From Rothia nasimurium (lineage in GTDB: Bacteria > Actinomycetota > Actinomycetes > Actinomycetales > Micrococcaceae): a DNA stretch of 64,000 bases. The notes under the pieces are model-generated. The model ran no database searches. It saw only the letters and a program-made list of their open reading frames with translations, and was not told where the DNA came from. A program made the translations under genes and the position numbers. Numbering within the stretch: position 1 is the stretch's first letter; every line of letters begins with the position of its first letter. The DNA lies in contig NZ_CAKMSS010000003.1 of the NCBI RefSeq assembly GCF_928382285.1, forward strand, positions 62,001-126,000, in the 5' to 3' direction. Shown piece after piece: positions 1 to 15,029 of this stretch.

Positions 1-419
1 TCGGGGCCGAGTTCTGCCTGAATTCGGTTTACTAGCTCAGCCCGGATGCTGTTCCAGGCGCTAAGCGCATCGAGGACCACGATGAGGTTACGGGAACCGG
101 TGGCAGGGTCAATGACCACGAAGGCACGGGCGTACTGGCGGGAGTGAATACCAGACCCCTTCTGGGTGTCAGTACCGTAGCCCACGAAGGCCACCTCGGC
201 GACCTCACCGGTAATGTCGGCGACGCCCGCTCCTACCAGGTAGGGGTTATTAGCGGTGGGCTGGGTGGAGTTCACCAGCTGGGCCAGATTCTGGGCGTTG
301 ACGCCCGCCGGTGTCAGCTCCACGTCGGCCTGGGACGGGATCAGATAGGCTCCGGCTGCTAAAGACAGGGCAGCCCCAAAGACGCCAAGTTTGACCCCTA
401 CATGTCGTGATAGTTTCAT
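1..419 (-). CDS. Neutral/alkaline ceramidase, N-terminal part (runs off the window)
   Basis: Translating the minus strand from the ATG ending at 419 gives an uninterrupted frame to the window edge, 139 residues. It opens with a signal peptide (basic MKLSRH, hydrophobic stretch, cut near SQA/D at about residue 31). The mature start reads YLVGAGVADITGEVAEVAFV, followed by GYGTDTQKGSGIHSRQYARA and FVVIDP. This layout (G-AD-TG, G-Y, Q--G-H-R--AR-F) is that of neutral ceramidases, which split ceramide into sphingosine and fatty acid outside the cell. The catalytic region lies beyond the window. A GAGGG ribosome site sits 5 nt before the ATG. It is divergent from the dehydrogenase gene at 572. The family call is from memory of the motif. 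Confidence 0.8.
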   Translation of the reverse strand, partial: MKLSRHVGVKLGVFGAALSLAAGAYLIPSQADVELTPAGVNAQNLAQLVNSTQPTANNPYLVGAGVADITGEVAEVAFVGYGTDTQKGSGIHSRQYARAFVVIDPATGSRNLIVVLDALSAWNSIRAELVNRIQAELGP

Positions 420-571
420 TCAACCCTCAAAGTGTGCGAAAGGTGAGCAGCTGAGGCCGCTCAAGTGTGCTCAAATAAGCCTACCGATGAGACAGCCATC
501 TAGCTAGCTAGGCTTACCCAGCGATTCGTGGTAGAACGGAAGAGCTTTACTCGTAGATAAAGGACGGCCCC

Positions 572-1477
572 GTGAGCACACCCCAAGAGTCATACCTGGT
601 CGGGTTACTGGGAAGCGGTATTACAGCTTCCTTGACTCCCCCGCTGCACGAGTTTGCGGCCGATCGAGCGGGACTGCGATATCTTTACCGACCCATTGAC
701 CTTGATGCTTTAGGCCCTAGCCAGCGGGCAGCTGGCGCCCTGCCCATCGGTGAGCTCCTACACTGGGGCTTTGATTTTGGCTTCAACGCTTTCAACATCA
801 CCTTCCCCTACAAGCAAGCGGTACTTGAGCACCTGGATGAGGTGTCGGACGCCGCCGCCCGACTAGGGGCTGTCAATACGGTGGTAGCGCAAGAAGGCAG
901 GCTCTTAGGCTACAACACCGATGTCAGTGGTTTTGCCTCGGCTCTGAGTCAGGGCCTTGAGCCTGCTCCCGGCGATCTGAGAGAGGTCACCCAGCTAGGT
1001 GTGGGTGGTGCGGGCTCTGCCACCGCAGATGCCCTCCTCAGCCTAGGAACTAGAACGCTCAATCTATTTGACCTCGATGGTCAAAGGGCTATAGCCAAAG
1101 CCCAGCAGCTGGCCGAGCTCTACCCGGACGCAACCGTCCGCGCCGTCACGGAGGATGAGCTAGCTGCTGTTCTTGCTGCCTCTACCGGCCTGGTCAACGC
1201 CACCCCTATCGGTATGCACCACCACCCCGGCGCTCCCCTACCCCTGGACTATCTGCACCCACAACTCTGGGTCTTCGACGTCATCTACCTACCGCAAAAC
1301 ACCCCGCTGATACAGAAAGCCAGTTCTATAGGGTGCAGGGTACTACCCGGCGGGCTCATGGCAGTGGGACAGGCAGCCGACGCCTTTGAACTCATCACCG
1401 GCCTGAGCCCAGACAGGGCAGAACTCCTTACTCACTTCGAAAGGCTCCTAGCAGCACAGGGCAACCAGCTCACCTAA
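572..1477 (+). CDS. Quinate/shikimate dehydrogenase, QsuD-like AroE-family enzyme
   Basis: The 301-residue protein has a shikimate dehydrogenase fold: substrate-binding half (NITFPYKQ with the catalytic Lys81, VNT at 101-103, NTD at 115-117) and a nucleotide-binding half with a glycine loop GVGGAGSAT near residue 143. In the first motif the two substrate-hydroxyl contacts read S20-L-T22-P rather than the S-x-S usual in biosynthetic AroE. As I recall, S-x-T is the pattern of NAD-dependent QsuD from Corynebacterium. It may therefore act on quinate as well as shikimate, or be the only AroE here. The start is GTG with AAAGGA 7 nt upstream. A small hairpin terminator follows. Confidence 0.85.
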   Translation: MSTPQESYLVGLLGSGITASLTPPLHEFAADRAGLRYLYRPIDLDALGPSQRAAGALPIGELLHWGFDFGFNAFNITFPYKQAVLEHLDEVSDAAARLGAVNTVVAQEGRLLGYNTDVSGFASALSQGLEPAPGDLREVTQLGVGGAGSATADALLSLGTRTLNLFDLDGQRAIAKAQQLAELYPDATVRAVTEDELAAVLAASTGLVNATPIGMHHHPGAPLPLDYLHPQLWVFDVIYLPQNTPLIQKASSIGCRVLPGGLMAVGQAADAFELITGLSPDRAELLTHFERLLAAQGNQLT

Positions 1478-1488
1478 GATTTCCCCGC

Positions 1489-1520
1489 AAACAGGCGCCC
1501 GTCCGTCCGCCTGTTTCTTC
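1489..1520 (+). terminator. Terminator after the quinate/shikimate dehydrogenase gene
   Basis: A perfect 9-bp inverted repeat (aaacaggcg / cgcctgttt) lies 12 nt after the stop codon and is followed by a short pyrimidine run. The U-tract is weak. Confidence 0.5.
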
Positions 1521-1547
1521 GCGCAGACTCAACATACACCTACAAGC

Positions 1548-1583
1548 AAGGCCCTCCCCCGCAAATCTGCAGGGAAGGGCCTT
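1548..1583 (-). terminator. Hairpin downstream of rpoC
   Basis: The arms aaggccctcccc and gggaagggcctt pair with one mismatch about 30 bp past the rpoC stop. There is no clear U-tract on either strand, so it could be a weak terminator or an RNA 3'-end stabiliser. Confidence 0.5.
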
Positions 1584-1610
1584 ATCTATACCGGGCTAAC
1601 GGCGGACGGT

Positions 1611-5501
<3,891 letters not shown>

Positions 5502-5557
5502 TTGGTCCTTATCTCTTTCCTAGTGTTTTGAAGTCTTGTTCGAACAGATGGGAGGGT

Positions 5558-8500
5558 TTAGACCTCTTCGACAGAGCTGGGCTCTGCGTGGGACAGGTCG
5601 ATGCCCAGGTCATCTGCTGCTCGGAAGCCTTCGTCTTCTACATCGCGCATTTCGATGGTCTTACCGTCGGTTGAGAGAACCTCAACGTTCAGGCAGAGGG
5701 ACTGCATTTCCTTGATCAAGACCTTGAAGGACTCGGGCACACCGGGTTCGGGGATGTTCTCGCCCTTGACGATGGCTTCGTAGACCTTCACGCGGCCGTG
5801 AACGTCGTCAGACTTGACGGTCAGGATTTCCTGCAGGGTGTAGGCGGCACCGTATGCTTCCAGTGCCCACACTTCCATTTCACCGAAGCGCTGGCCACCG
5901 AACTGGGCCTTACCGCCCAGGGGCTGCTGGGTGATCATGGAGTAGGGGCCGGTGGAGCGTGCGTGGATCTTGTCGTCAACCAGGTGGTGCAGCTTCAGGA
6001 TGTACTGGTAGCCAACGGATACCGGCTCGGGGAAGGGCTCACCGGAGCGGCCATCGAGCAGGCGGGCCTTACCTGAGCGGTTGATCAGGCGGTCGCCGTC
6101 GCGGTTGGGGTTAGCGTGGTCCAGTAGCTCGAAGAGTTCCTCTTCGCCGGCACCGTCGAACACGGGGGTTGCGACGTTGGTGGGACCGGTTTCCTTGGGG
6201 AAGTTGTGGAGCTTGTCCAACCAGGCGGGGTTGCCTTCGATCTTCCAGCCCTGCTTGGCCAGCCAGCCGGTGTGAACTTCGAGTACCTGACCGATGTTCA
6301 TACGACCGGGGACGCCCAGCGGGTTGAGGATGATGTCAACGGGGGTGCCGTCTTCCATGAAGGGCATGTCCTCGATGGGGAGGATCTTGGTAATAACACC
6401 CTTGTTACCGTGGCGGCCTGCCAGCTTATCGCCGACGGTGATCTTACGCTTCTGGGCAACGTAGACGCGAACCAGCTGGTTAACACCGCTGGGCAGGTCT
6501 TCGTCATCAGTTTCGCGGTCAAAGATACGGACGCCGATAACGGTACCGGACTCACCGTGGGGAACCTTGAGGGAGGTGTCGCGAACTTCGCGGGACTTCT
6601 CACCGAAGATGGCGCGCAGCAGGCGCTCTTCGGGGGTCAGTTCGGTTTCGCCCTTGGGGGTGACCTTACCAACCAGGATGTCGCCGGCCTCAACCTCGGC
6701 ACCGATGTGGATGATGCCGCGCTCGTCGAGGGCTGAGAGCACCTCTTCGGAGACGTTGGGGATGTCGCGGGTAATCTCTTCAGCACCCAGCTTGGTGTCG
6801 CGGGCGTCGATTTCGTGCTCTTCAATGTGGATTGAGGTGAGCACGTCGTCGGAGATCATGCGCTGGGACAGGATGATACCGTCCTCGAAGTTGAAGCCTT
6901 CCCATGACATGTAAGCCACGAGCAGGTTCTTACCGAGTGCCAGCTCGCCCTTATCGGTGGAGGGACCGTCGGCAATCAGGCTACGCTCTTCAACGCGGTC
7001 GCCTACCTTGACCACAACGCGGTGGTTGTAGCAGTTACCGGGGTTGGAGCGCTGGAACTTGAGGATGGGGTAGGAGGTGGTGGTGCCATCGTCGTTACGA
7101 ACGACTACCAGGTCAGCGGAGACCTCAGAGACCACACCGGCCTTCTTAGCAACGACGGAGTCACCGGAGTCAAGAGCCGCGTAGCGCTCCATACCGGTAC
7201 CAACGACGGGTGCTTCTGATTCGAGCAGGGGAACGGCCTGACGCTGCATGTTAGCACCCATCAGTGCTCGGTTAGCGTCGTCGTGTTCCAGGTAGGGAAT
7301 CAGGGCGGTTGCCACAGACACCATCTGGCGGGGGGAGACGTCCATGAACTCAATCTCAGAGGCGTCTACCAGCACAGCTTCGCCAGAACCGTCGCCCGCA
7401 CGGCAGAGAACCTGCTCTTCGGCGAAGGTCATGTCTGCGTTCAGGGGCGCGTTAGCCTGAGCGATGGTGTTGCCCTTTTCGTCATCGGCGGTGAGGTACT
7501 TGACCTCGTCGGTGACCTGACCGTTCTTGACGATACGGTAAGGGGTCTCGATGAAACCGAAGGGGTTGATGCGGGCGTAGGTTGCCAGCGAGCCAATCAG
7601 ACCGATGTTGGGGCCTTCAGGGGTTTCGATGGGGCACATACGGCCGTAGTGAGAGGGGTGCACGTCTCGCACTTCCATGCCTGCGCGGTCACGGGAGAGA
7701 CCACCGGGGCCCAGAGCGGAGAGACGACGCTTGTGGGTCAGACCTGCCAGCGGGTTGTTCTGATCCATAAACTGGGAGAGCTGGGAGGTACCGAAGAATT
7801 CCTTGATGGAGGCAACCACGGGGCGTATGTTAATCAGAGTCTGAGGGGTGATGGCCTCGACGTCCTGGGTGGTCATACGCTCGCGAACGACGCGCTCCAT
7901 GCGGGACAGACCGGTGCGAATCTGGTTCTCGATCAGTTCGCCCACGGCGCGAATGCGGCGGTTGCCGAAGTGGTCGATGTCGTCAACGTCAACGCGAATG
8001 TCGACTTCCTGGCCGTCGCGGATGCCCTTGATGCTGGTGCCACCTGCGTGCAGGGTGACCAGGTAGCGAATCATGGCTGCGATGTCGTCCTGGGACAGCA
8101 CTGATGCTGAGGGGTCGTTGACGGGGGTGTCGATACCGAGCTTGCGGTTGACCTTGTAGCGGCCGACCTTTGCCAGGTCGTAGCGACGGGGGGTGAAGTA
8201 CATGTTGTCCAGCAGGTTCTGGGCAGCATCAACCGTCGGGGGTTCGCCCGGGCGCAGCTTGCGGTAGATGTCAAGCAGGGCCTCTTCGCGGGTCTGGACG
8301 GTGTCCTTCTCGAGGGTGGCGCGAATGGAGTCAAATTCACCGAATTCAGCCAGAATCTTGGCTTCGCTCCAGCCCAGGGCCTTGAGCAGGGTGGTGACGG
8401 ACTGCTTACGGCGGCGGTCCAGACGGACGCCTACCTGGTCACGCTTATCGATTTCGAGTTCGAACCAGGCACCGCGGGAGGGGATAATCTTCGCGGTGTA

Positions 8501-9058
8501 GATGTCCTTATCGGAGGTGCGGTCGGCGGTCTTTTCGAAGTAGGCACCGGGTGAGCGAACCAGCTGGGAAACAACGACACGCTCGGAGCCGTTGATCACG
8601 AAGGTGCCGGATTCGGTCATCAGGGGGAAGTCACCCATGAACACGGTCTGCTGCTTGATTTCGCCCGTGTTGTTGTTCATGAATTCGGCCTTGACGTACA
8701 GGGGAGCTGCGTAGGTCGCATCGCGATCCTTGCACTCTTCCATGGTGTACTTAGGGTCGGCGAATTCGGGATCGGAGAAGGACAGGGACATGGTGCCCTG
8801 GAAGTCTTCGATCGGGGAGATTTCTTCGAAGATGTCGGCAAGACCTGAGGTCTGGCTGACGGAGGTATCGCCGGTTTCTGCTGCTACAGCGGCTTTGGCT
8901 GCCCAGCGTTCGTTACCGACGAGCTGATCAAAGCTGTCGAGCTGGAGCGCGAGCAGGTTAGGTACCTGCAGGGGCTCAGCAATTTTTGCGAATGAGATTC
9001 GGCGCTGCGAACCTACGCCGTTAGCGGCTTCAGTGTTAGAGGTGCTCGAGGCGACCAA
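5558..9058 (-). CDS. rpoB: DNA-directed RNA polymerase subunit beta
   Basis: The 1166-residue protein is a complete beta subunit. The start codon is TTG with GGAAGGA 7 nt upstream, a start also used by mycobacterial rpoB; the next residues lead straight into the conserved [20 protein letters not shown]. The rifampicin-resistance region near residues 423-455 reads [20 protein letters not shown] then [12 protein letters not shown]. The positions equivalent to E. coli D516, H526 and S531 are wild type, so rifampicin sensitivity is expected. Alanine replaces the serine common after NPL. Unusually, rplJL is not upstream: the preceding gene is sdaA, and rplL is 32 kb away on the same strand. Confidence 0.99.
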   Translation of the reverse strand: MVASSTSNTEAANGVGSQRRISFAKIAEPLQVPNLLALQLDSFDQLVGNERWAAKAAVAAETGDTSVSQTSGLADIFEEISPIEDFQGTMSLSFSDPEFADPKYTMEECKDRDATYAAPLYVKAEFMNNNTGEIKQQTVFMGDFPLMTESGTFVINGSERVVVSQLVRSPGAYFEKTADRTSDKDIYTAKIIPSRGAWFELEIDKRDQVGVRLDRRRKQSVTTLLKALGWSEAKILAEFGEFDSIRATLEKDTVQTREEALLDIYRKLRPGEPPTVDAAQNLLDNMYFTPRRYDLAKVGRYKVNRKLGIDTPVNDPSASVLSQDDIAAMIRYLVTLHAGGTSIKGIRDGQEVDIRVDVDDIDHFGNRRIRAVGELIENQIRTGLSRMERVVRERMTTQDVEAITPQTLINIRPVVASIKEFFGTSQLSQFMDQNNPLAGLTHKRRLSALGPGGLSRDRAGMEVRDVHPSHYGRMCPIETPEGPNIGLIGSLATYARINPFGFIETPYRIVKNGQVTDEVKYLTADDEKGNTIAQANAPLNADMTFAEEQVLCRAGDGSGEAVLVDASEIEFMDVSPRQMVSVATALIPYLEHDDANRALMGANMQRQAVPLLESEAPVVGTGMERYAALDSGDSVVAKKAGVVSEVSADLVVVRNDDGTTTSYPILKFQRSNPGNCYNHRVVVKVGDRVEERSLIADGPSTDKGELALGKNLLVAYMSWEGFNFEDGIILSQRMISDDVLTSIHIEEHEIDARDTKLGAEEITRDIPNVSEEVLSALDERGIIHIGAEVEAGDILVGKVTPKGETELTPEERLLRAIFGEKSREVRDTSLKVPHGESGTVIGVRIFDRETDDEDLPSGVNQLVRVYVAQKRKITVGDKLAGRHGNKGVITKILPIEDMPFMEDGTPVDIILNPLGVPGRMNIGQVLEVHTGWLAKQGWKIEGNPAWLDKLHNFPKETGPTNVATPVFDGAGEEELFELLDHANPNRDGDRLINRSGKARLLDGRSGEPFPEPVSVGYQYILKLHHLVDDKIHARSTGPYSMITQQPLGGKAQFGGQRFGEMEVWALEAYGAAYTLQEILTVKSDDVHGRVKVYEAIVKGENIPEPGVPESFKVLIKEMQSLCLNVEVLSTDGKTIEMRDVEDEGFRAADDLGIDLSHAEPSSVEEV

Positions 9059-9340
9059 GATTGGATCCTTCCACAGACATGTCTGTTCGTACCCGCTCCC
9101 CCACCAGGGGCGGTACGCTCAAGGACCCGCTGAAGAGACAAACTAGCCTGTCATAGCACCTGTGCCGTGCTGGGTAGTGGCTAGATTGATGTTCGAGGGT
9201 ACTGGGGCGTACTTAAAACCTGTTACAACCTGCCCACCGCTATATGAAGGCACAGAAGATTAGGGAAGCGCAAATATTCATGCTACAGCAAAATATTTGC
9301 GCTGTCTATACCCAATCTCCGCTCTTTTTGCAAACTCCGA
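9059..9340 (-). promoter_or_regulatory. rpoB leader / sdaA downstream region
   Basis: This 282-bp gap holds the sdaA terminator hairpin at its upstream end and must carry an rpoB promoter, because rplJL is not adjacent. I see no convincing -10/-35 pair. The last 60 bp contain GC-rich partial repeats, and the SD GGAAGGA precedes the TTG start. Confidence 0.5.
9268..9302 (-). terminator. Terminator after sdaA
   Basis: A perfect 11-bp inverted repeat (gcgcaaatatt / aatatttgcgc) with a 13-nt loop lies about 40 bp past the sdaA stop. The downstream side on the minus strand begins TTCCC, so the U-tract is weak. Confidence 0.5.
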
Positions 9341-10858
9341 TTAGCACTCCACCACATTGACGGCCAGGCCACCCATGGAGGTTTCCTTGTAGCGGTGCGA
9401 CATATCTTCACCGGTCTGGCGCATGGTTTCGATGACCTGATCCAGAGAGACTCGGTGCTGACCGTCCCCTCGCAGGGCCATCTTGGCCGCGGTCACCGCG
9501 TTGGAGGCCGCCATGGCGTTACGCTCAATGCAGGGTATCTGCACCAGACCCCCCACGGGGTCGCAGGTCAGCCCCAGATTGTGCTCCATAGCGATTTCGG
9601 CGGCATTTTCTACCTGCTCGTTGGTGCCGCCCATAACCTGGGCCAGGCCCGCAGCCGCCATAGATGAGGCAGTGCCGACCTCACCCTGACAGCCTACTTC
9701 AGCGCCAGAGATTGAAGCCCGCTTCTTGTAGAGGGCACCGATGGAGGCAGCCGCTAAGAAGAAGTCAACGACAGCATCATCAATAACCTTTTGACCGCGG
9801 TGACGCACCGAGGGCACGTAGTTGAGGGCGTAGTGCAGCACAGCCGGGATAATACCTGAGGCCCCATTGGTGGGGGCGGTGACGATACGGCCACCAAAGG
9901 CGTTTTCCTCGTTGACGGCCAGGGCGATGAGGTTAACCCAGTCAATAGCAAACTCGGGTGACTTCTTAGGGTCTTCTGCCAGCAGGTCGCGGTGCCACTG
10001 GCCAGCACGGCAGCGCACTTTGAGCGGGCCAGGCAGGTAACCCATTCGTTCCAGAGACGAGCCAATACATTCCTTCATGACCTGCCGAATATGCAAAATT
10101 CCGGCACGTACTTCGCTCTCGCTGCGCTCGGTCTTCTCGTTTTCCATCTTGAGCTGGGCGATGGACAGGCCCGCACTATTGGCCATATCAAGGAGCTCTT
10201 CGCCCGACCCGAAGGGATAGGGAGCCTTAGATAGCCCGGTGGAACCCGATGATTCTTCGTTTTCTTCAACGATGAACCCGCCGCCGATGGAGAAGTAGGT
10301 GCGCTCTAACAGCAGGCCCTCCCCCGCGTAGGCGGTGACCTTGATGCCGTTGGTGTGGCGGGGAAGTACGGTGAGCGGACGCAGGGTGATATCGGCTTCC
10401 CTGTAGGCCAGGACGGGCCCGCTCACCTTGGTTGCCTCTGGGCCGGGGGCACCGGACTCGAAGGCTGCCGAGGGGTAGCCTGCCAGGGGCAGGGTACCGT
10501 CCACCTGGTTGCGGTCCATGAGGGCCTCGGCGGCAGCAATATCGATGGTTTCGGGCACGAAACCAGCCAGCCCCTTAATGGCTGCGCTCATGGTGCCGTG
10601 CCCGGCGCCGGTAGCAGCCAGGGAGCCGTAGAGGTCGATGTGAACCCGGGTGACGTCCTTGAGCGTGCCAGCATCAATCAGTTCAGCGATGAACCGGTTG
10701 GTGGCTCGCATGGGACCCACGGTATGGGAGCTAGAAGGGCCAATACCGATGGAGAACATCTCGAAGACGGAAATGTCGTAGTCCAGGGCTTCGGCTTTGG
10801 TTTGTGCTTCTGAGTGGGGTGGTTCAGAAAGATAATCGGGGGTGGCTGTTAGCTCCAT
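9341..10858 (-). CDS. sdaA: L-serine ammonia-lyase, iron-sulfur dependent
   Basis: This is the single-chain type of L-serine dehydratase (505 residues), converting L-serine to pyruvate and ammonia. The N-terminal domain carries [20 protein letters not shown]. The catalytic domain has the cluster cysteines in [28 protein letters not shown] and IPCIERNAM, expected to hold a [4Fe-4S] cluster. The ATG has AAAGGAG about 9 nt upstream. It lies downstream of gcvP-gcvT in the same direction, behind a strong inverted repeat. The set suggests joint disposal of glycine and serine: glycine cleavage makes methylene-THF, GlyA (not in this window) makes serine, and SdaA makes pyruvate. Confidence 0.97.
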   Translation of the reverse strand: MELTATPDYLSEPPHSEAQTKAEALDYDISVFEMFSIGIGPSSSHTVGPMRATNRFIAELIDAGTLKDVTRVHIDLYGSLAATGAGHGTMSAAIKGLAGFVPETIDIAAAEALMDRNQVDGTLPLAGYPSAAFESGAPGPEATKVSGPVLAYREADITLRPLTVLPRHTNGIKVTAYAGEGLLLERTYFSIGGGFIVEENEESSGSTGLSKAPYPFGSGEELLDMANSAGLSIAQLKMENEKTERSESEVRAGILHIRQVMKECIGSSLERMGYLPGPLKVRCRAGQWHRDLLAEDPKKSPEFAIDWVNLIALAVNEENAFGGRIVTAPTNGASGIIPAVLHYALNYVPSVRHRGQKVIDDAVVDFFLAAASIGALYKKRASISGAEVGCQGEVGTASSMAAAGLAQVMGGTNEQVENAAEIAMEHNLGLTCDPVGGLVQIPCIERNAMAASNAVTAAKMALRGDGQHRVSLDQVIETMRQTGEDMSHRYKETSMGGLAVNVVEC

Positions 10859-10900
10859 AGGTGATGCTCCTTTGGGGTGTCAAGGGTTCCTAGGTCAGAA

Positions 10901-10964
10901 AGAACCCTGTGCTACCAACCGGCTTCCGACCGATCGTGGCGGGGTAACGGTAGCACAGGGTTCT
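10901..10964 (-). terminator. Long perfect inverted repeat between gcvT and sdaA
   Basis: The arms agaaccctgtgctacc (10901-10916) and its exact complement (10949-10964) are 16 bp each around a 32-nt loop. On the minus strand the stem is followed by TTCTTTCT, so it is a likely gcvT terminator. Confidence 0.6.
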
Positions 10965-10984
10965 GATCGAGATGCGCTCGTGGC

Positions 10985-12103
10985 CTACTTCTCGCGCTTG
11001 TAGAAAGGCAGCTCTACAATATCGAAGGGGGCAACCTTACCACGGATATCAACATTGACAGTCTCACCTACGGTGGCGTGCTCGGTTGCCAGTAGGGCCA
11101 TAGCCACAGGGTAGCCCAGAGTGGGTGAGGGAATACCTGAGGTAATCTCACCAATCTCGGTGCCGCTCTCATCGACCAGCTTGGAGCCCGCGCGGCCGGG
11201 GCGCTTGCCCTGGGCCTTGAGGCCCGCCAGAGAACGAGCCGGGGTCTGCTCGGAGAGCTGAACCAGGGCGTCCTTACCCACGAAGTCGGCGGTCTTCTTC
11301 GTCAGGGCAATCTCAACCAGCTTGCCCATGCCGGACTCGAAGGGGGTGATATCCCGGCCCAGTTCGTGGCCGTAGAGGGGCATACCGGCTTCGAGGCGCA
11401 GGGAGTCGCGGGCGGCCAGCCCGGCAGGGATTGCCCCGTGCTTCTCACCGCGTTCAGAGGCCAGGGCCCAGAGCTGGGCAGCGTCCTCATTCGCGACGTA
11501 GATTTCAAAGCCGTCCTCACCGGTGTAGCCGGTGCGGGCCAGCAGGGCCTCGATGTTGCCGAAGCGAATCGGGGCAGCTGCGTAGTAGCCCATGGAGGTG
11601 ATGGTCTCGGCGTCAGAGGGGTCCATCTCCAGCAGGATGGCTTCTGAGGCCGGGCCCTGAACAGCGACCAGGGAGGTCGCTTCAGTCTCATTGACCAGCT
11701 GCACATCGAAGCCCTCGGTACGGGCGCTCATAGCCTCGTAGTCAGCAGCAACATTGGCTGCGTTGGGAATAACCAGGAACTCTTCCTCGCCCAGGCGGTA
11801 GGTAATCAGGTCGTCGATAACGCCGCCGTCCTCGGCCAACAGCAGGGAGTACTTGGCCTTGCCCACCTTGAGAATGGACATGTTAGAGAGCAGGGCATAG
11901 TCCAGGAATGCGCCGGCATCGGGGCCGGTGACCCGGAATTCACCCATGTGGGAGAGGTCGAAAAGGCCAGCTGCTGATCGAACAGCCTTGTGCTCTTCAA
12001 CGTCGTTGGTGTACTTGAGGGGCATGTCCCAGCCGCCAAAGTCGGTGAAGGCGGCACCCAGGTCAGCGTGGACCTGGTAGAGGGCAGTTTTCTGGGGTGA
12101 CAT
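10985..12103 (-). CDS. gcvT: Glycine cleavage system T protein (aminomethyltransferase)
   Basis: The 372-residue T protein transfers the aminomethyl carbon of glycine to tetrahydrofolate, releasing ammonia. The N-terminal folate-binding part shows FGGWDMPLKY and GLFDLSHMGEFRVTGPDA; the C-terminal part ends in a beta-barrel with FDIVELPFYKREK. I chose the ATG at 12103 because AGAAAGG lies about 9 nt upstream and family similarity begins there. A longer in-frame reading to 12169 would run 46 bp into gcvP. gcvP stops 20 nt upstream, so the two are one operon under the glycine riboswitch. No gcvH was seen in this window. Confidence 0.97.
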   Translation of the reverse strand: MSPQKTALYQVHADLGAAFTDFGGWDMPLKYTNDVEEHKAVRSAAGLFDLSHMGEFRVTGPDAGAFLDYALLSNMSILKVGKAKYSLLLAEDGGVIDDLITYRLGEEEFLVIPNAANVAADYEAMSARTEGFDVQLVNETEATSLVAVQGPASEAILLEMDPSDAETITSMGYYAAAPIRFGNIEALLARTGYTGEDGFEIYVANEDAAQLWALASERGEKHGAIPAGLAARDSLRLEAGMPLYGHELGRDITPFESGMGKLVEIALTKKTADFVGKDALVQLSEQTPARSLAGLKAQGKRPGRAGSKLVDESGTEIGEITSGIPSPTLGYPVAMALLATEHATVGETVNVDIRGKVAPFDIVELPFYKREK

Positions 12104-12123
12104 AGGGGTAAACCTTTCTAGCC

Positions 12124-14967
12124 TTAAGCGCTGTGGACTTCGATGTCGAAGGCTTCCATGGGCGGGCATTCGCAGACAAAGTTACGGTCGCCGCCGGCAC
12201 CGTCGATGCGGCCAACGGGGGTGAAGTACTTATTCAGGCGCAGCTCGTGCACGGGGTAGGCGGCCTGCGAACGGGGGTAGGGGCGGGTCCATTCGTCGGC
12301 GGTGACAACCTCGGCGGTGTGCGGGGCGTTGCGCAGCACAGACTCCTCGGCGCTGACCTTACCGTCGATGACTTCCTGAATCTCAGCGTGGATCTGGGTC
12401 ATGGCCTCAATGAAGCGATCCAGCTCAGCTAAGGACTCTGATTCGGTGGGCTCGACCATGAGGGTGCCGGGCACGGGGAAGGCCAGGGTGGGGGCGTGGA
12501 AGCCGTAGTCCATGAGGCGCTTGCAGACGTCCTCGGCAGTGATGCCGGACGCGGCGGTCAGCTCGCGCAGATCTAGGATGCACTCGTGGGCCACCAGGCC
12601 GGTCTCACCCGCGTAGAGCACGGGGTACAGGGAGCCCAGCTTCTTGGCGATGTAGTTGGCCGAGAGAATGGCGGTTTCGGAAGAAGCTCGCAGGCCCTCA
12701 GCGCCGGTCATGGCGATGTACATCCAGGAGATGGGGAGCACACCGGCTGAACCAAACATAGCCTGGGAGATGGGCAGGGGCGCATCTACCAGCTTGCCTT
12801 CGGCATCCGCTTCAAAGCCGTTACCGGGCAGGTACTTCTCAAGGTGGGCACCGACAGCAACAGGGCCGACGCCGGGGCCACCACCGCCGTGGGGGATGGC
12901 GAAGGTCTTGTGCAGGTTCAGGTGGGAGACGTCGCCACCGAACTTGCCGGGCTGGGCCAGACCCATCTGGGCGTTGAGGTTGGCGCCGTCTACGTAAACC
13001 TGGCCACCGGCGTCATGCACCAGCTGGCAGACCTCAACAACCTGCTCCTCAAAGACACCGTGGGTGGAGGGGTAGGTGATCATGATGCCGGCGATGGTGT
13101 CACCGTACTTTTCGATCTTGGCCTTGAGGTCTTCAACATCGATGGAGCCGTCGGGGGCGGTTGCCACACCGGCGACGGACAAACCTGCCAGGGCGGCGGA
13201 GGCGGCGTTGGTGCCGTGGGCGCTCATGGGGATCAGGACGACGGTGCGCTGGGTATCGCCGTTAGCCTCGTGGTAGGCGCGGATAGCACGCAGGCCAGCG
13301 TACTCGCCGGACGCACCGGAGTTGGGCTGCAGGGAGATAGCGTCGTAGCCGGTAATTTCCACCAGCCAGGCTGAGAGCTCATCAATCAGGGCCTTCCAGC
13401 CGGCAGCCTGGTCGGCAGGCACGTTGGGGTGGATGGAGGCGAACTCGGGCCAGGAGATGGGTTCCATCTCGGCTGCTGCGTTCAGCTTCATGGTGCAAGA
13501 GCCCAGGGGAATCATGGTGCGGTCCAGGGCCAGGTCCTTGTCTGAGAGGGAGCGCAGGTAGCGCATCATGGAGGTCTCAGAGCGGTAGAGGTGGAAGACC
13601 GGGTGGGTCATGTAGTCGTCGGTGCGTAGCAGAGCCTCGGGCAGCTCGTAGGCATCGGTCTCCCCCAGTTCACCGCCCAGGGCAGCTGCCAGGGCTTCCA
13701 GGACCTCATCGGTGTGGGACTCGCCCACGGAGATGGAGATACGATCTGCTGAGATTTTACGGACGTTGATACCGGCGTCCAGGGCCTTGGCGACCAGCTC
13801 GTCGGCGCGTCCTTCGGCCTCGAAGGCAACGGTGTCGAAGAAGGTCTCGTGGACCAGCTTCAGGCCGGCAGCGGTACCAGCGGCGGCGATACGGGCGGCA
13901 TTATCGTGCAGGCGGTTAGCGATAGCCCGCAGGCCCTCAGGGCCGTGGTAGACGGCGTAGGCACCGGCGGCGATAGCCAGCAGGGCCTGGGCGGTACAAA
14001 TGTTTGAGGTGGCCTTTTCGCGGCGGATATGCTGCTCGCGGGTCTGCAGGGCCAGGCGGTAGGCGGGCTTGCCGAAGGCGTCCTGGGAAACACCCACCAG
14101 ACGGCCGGGCAGGTTACGTTCCATGCCCTTAGAGACAGCCATGAAAGCTGCATGCGGGCCGCCGTACCAGAAGGGCAGGCCAAAGCGCTGGGAGGAGCCA
14201 ACAGCGATGTCAGCGCCCTGGTGGCCGGGGGCAGTCAGCAGGGTCTGGGCCAGCAGATCAGCAATGACGGTGACCAGGGCGCCGCGGTCCTTGGCAGCCT
14301 TGATGAGCGGCTCAATGTCGCGCACTTCGCCATCGTGGCCGGGGTTGGAGATAATGACGCCGTAAAGGTCGCCCTCGGGCAGGCCATCGGCAAAGTCGGT
14401 AATCACAAAAGGAATGCCCAGGGCTTCAGCGCGGCCGCGGACAACCGAGAGGGTCTGGGGCAGGGCACGGGAGTCAATAGCGAAGAAGCCGTTCTTGACC
14501 TTGCGGTTGGCCCGGTGCATCATGACGGCGGCCTCAGCGACGGCGGTTGCCTCATCGAGCAGGGAGGCGTTAGCGATGGGCAGGCCGGTCAGTTCCATCA
14601 CGGTGTTCTGGAAGTTTAGTAGTGCTTCGAGACGACCCTGGGAGATTTCGGGCTGATAGGGGGTGTAGGAGGTGTACCAGCCCGGGTTTTCAAGAATATT
14701 GCGGCGAATCACAGCCGGGGTAATGGCATCGTAGTAGCCGGCACCGATCATCTGGTGCTTGACCTGGTTGAGGGCGGCGTAGGAGGCAATCTTGTTCTGG
14801 GCCTCAAGCTCGGTCAGGGGGGCGGGCAGGTTGAGGTCGCCCTCTAGACGAATATTGGAAGGGATGACCTCGTTGATGAGGGCGCCAAGGCTGTCATAGC
14901 CCAGCACCGAGAGCATGGTTTCTTGGTCGTTTGAGCGGGGGCCAAGGTGGCGGTCGATAAATGACAT
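12124..14967 (-). CDS. gcvP: Glycine dehydrogenase (decarboxylating), P protein
   Basis: The 947-residue homodimeric-type P protein decarboxylates glycine with pyridoxal phosphate and passes the aminomethyl group to lipoyl-GcvH. The PLP lysine lies in [19 protein letters not shown] at about residue 686. The N-terminus [19 protein letters not shown] is the usual family start. I place the start at the ATG at 14967, with GGAGAG about 7 nt upstream. The frame stays open for 36 more codons, but those run into the riboswitch leader. The gene is controlled by the tandem glycine riboswitch at 15030-15243. Confidence 0.97.
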   Translation of the reverse strand: MSFIDRHLGPRSNDQETMLSVLGYDSLGALINEVIPSNIRLEGDLNLPAPLTELEAQNKIASYAALNQVKHQMIGAGYYDAITPAVIRRNILENPGWYTSYTPYQPEISQGRLEALLNFQNTVMELTGLPIANASLLDEATAVAEAAVMMHRANRKVKNGFFAIDSRALPQTLSVVRGRAEALGIPFVITDFADGLPEGDLYGVIISNPGHDGEVRDIEPLIKAAKDRGALVTVIADLLAQTLLTAPGHQGADIAVGSSQRFGLPFWYGGPHAAFMAVSKGMERNLPGRLVGVSQDAFGKPAYRLALQTREQHIRREKATSNICTAQALLAIAAGAYAVYHGPEGLRAIANRLHDNAARIAAAGTAAGLKLVHETFFDTVAFEAEGRADELVAKALDAGINVRKISADRISISVGESHTDEVLEALAAALGGELGETDAYELPEALLRTDDYMTHPVFHLYRSETSMMRYLRSLSDKDLALDRTMIPLGSCTMKLNAAAEMEPISWPEFASIHPNVPADQAAGWKALIDELSAWLVEITGYDAISLQPNSGASGEYAGLRAIRAYHEANGDTQRTVVLIPMSAHGTNAASAALAGLSVAGVATAPDGSIDVEDLKAKIEKYGDTIAGIMITYPSTHGVFEEQVVEVCQLVHDAGGQVYVDGANLNAQMGLAQPGKFGGDVSHLNLHKTFAIPHGGGGPGVGPVAVGAHLEKYLPGNGFEADAEGKLVDAPLPISQAMFGSAGVLPISWMYIAMTGAEGLRASSETAILSANYIAKKLGSLYPVLYAGETGLVAHECILDLRELTAASGITAEDVCKRLMDYGFHAPTLAFPVPGTLMVEPTESESLAELDRFIEAMTQIHAEIQEVIDGKVSAEESVLRNAPHTAEVVTADEWTRPYPRSQAAYPVHELRLNKYFTPVGRIDGAGGDRNFVCECPPMEAFDIEVHSA

Positions 14968-15029
14968 GGTGACTCTCCAGGGGTAGAGGGTAAACCTGCC
15001 CACAGGGGTGCCCTGTGGTGGTGCCCTCC

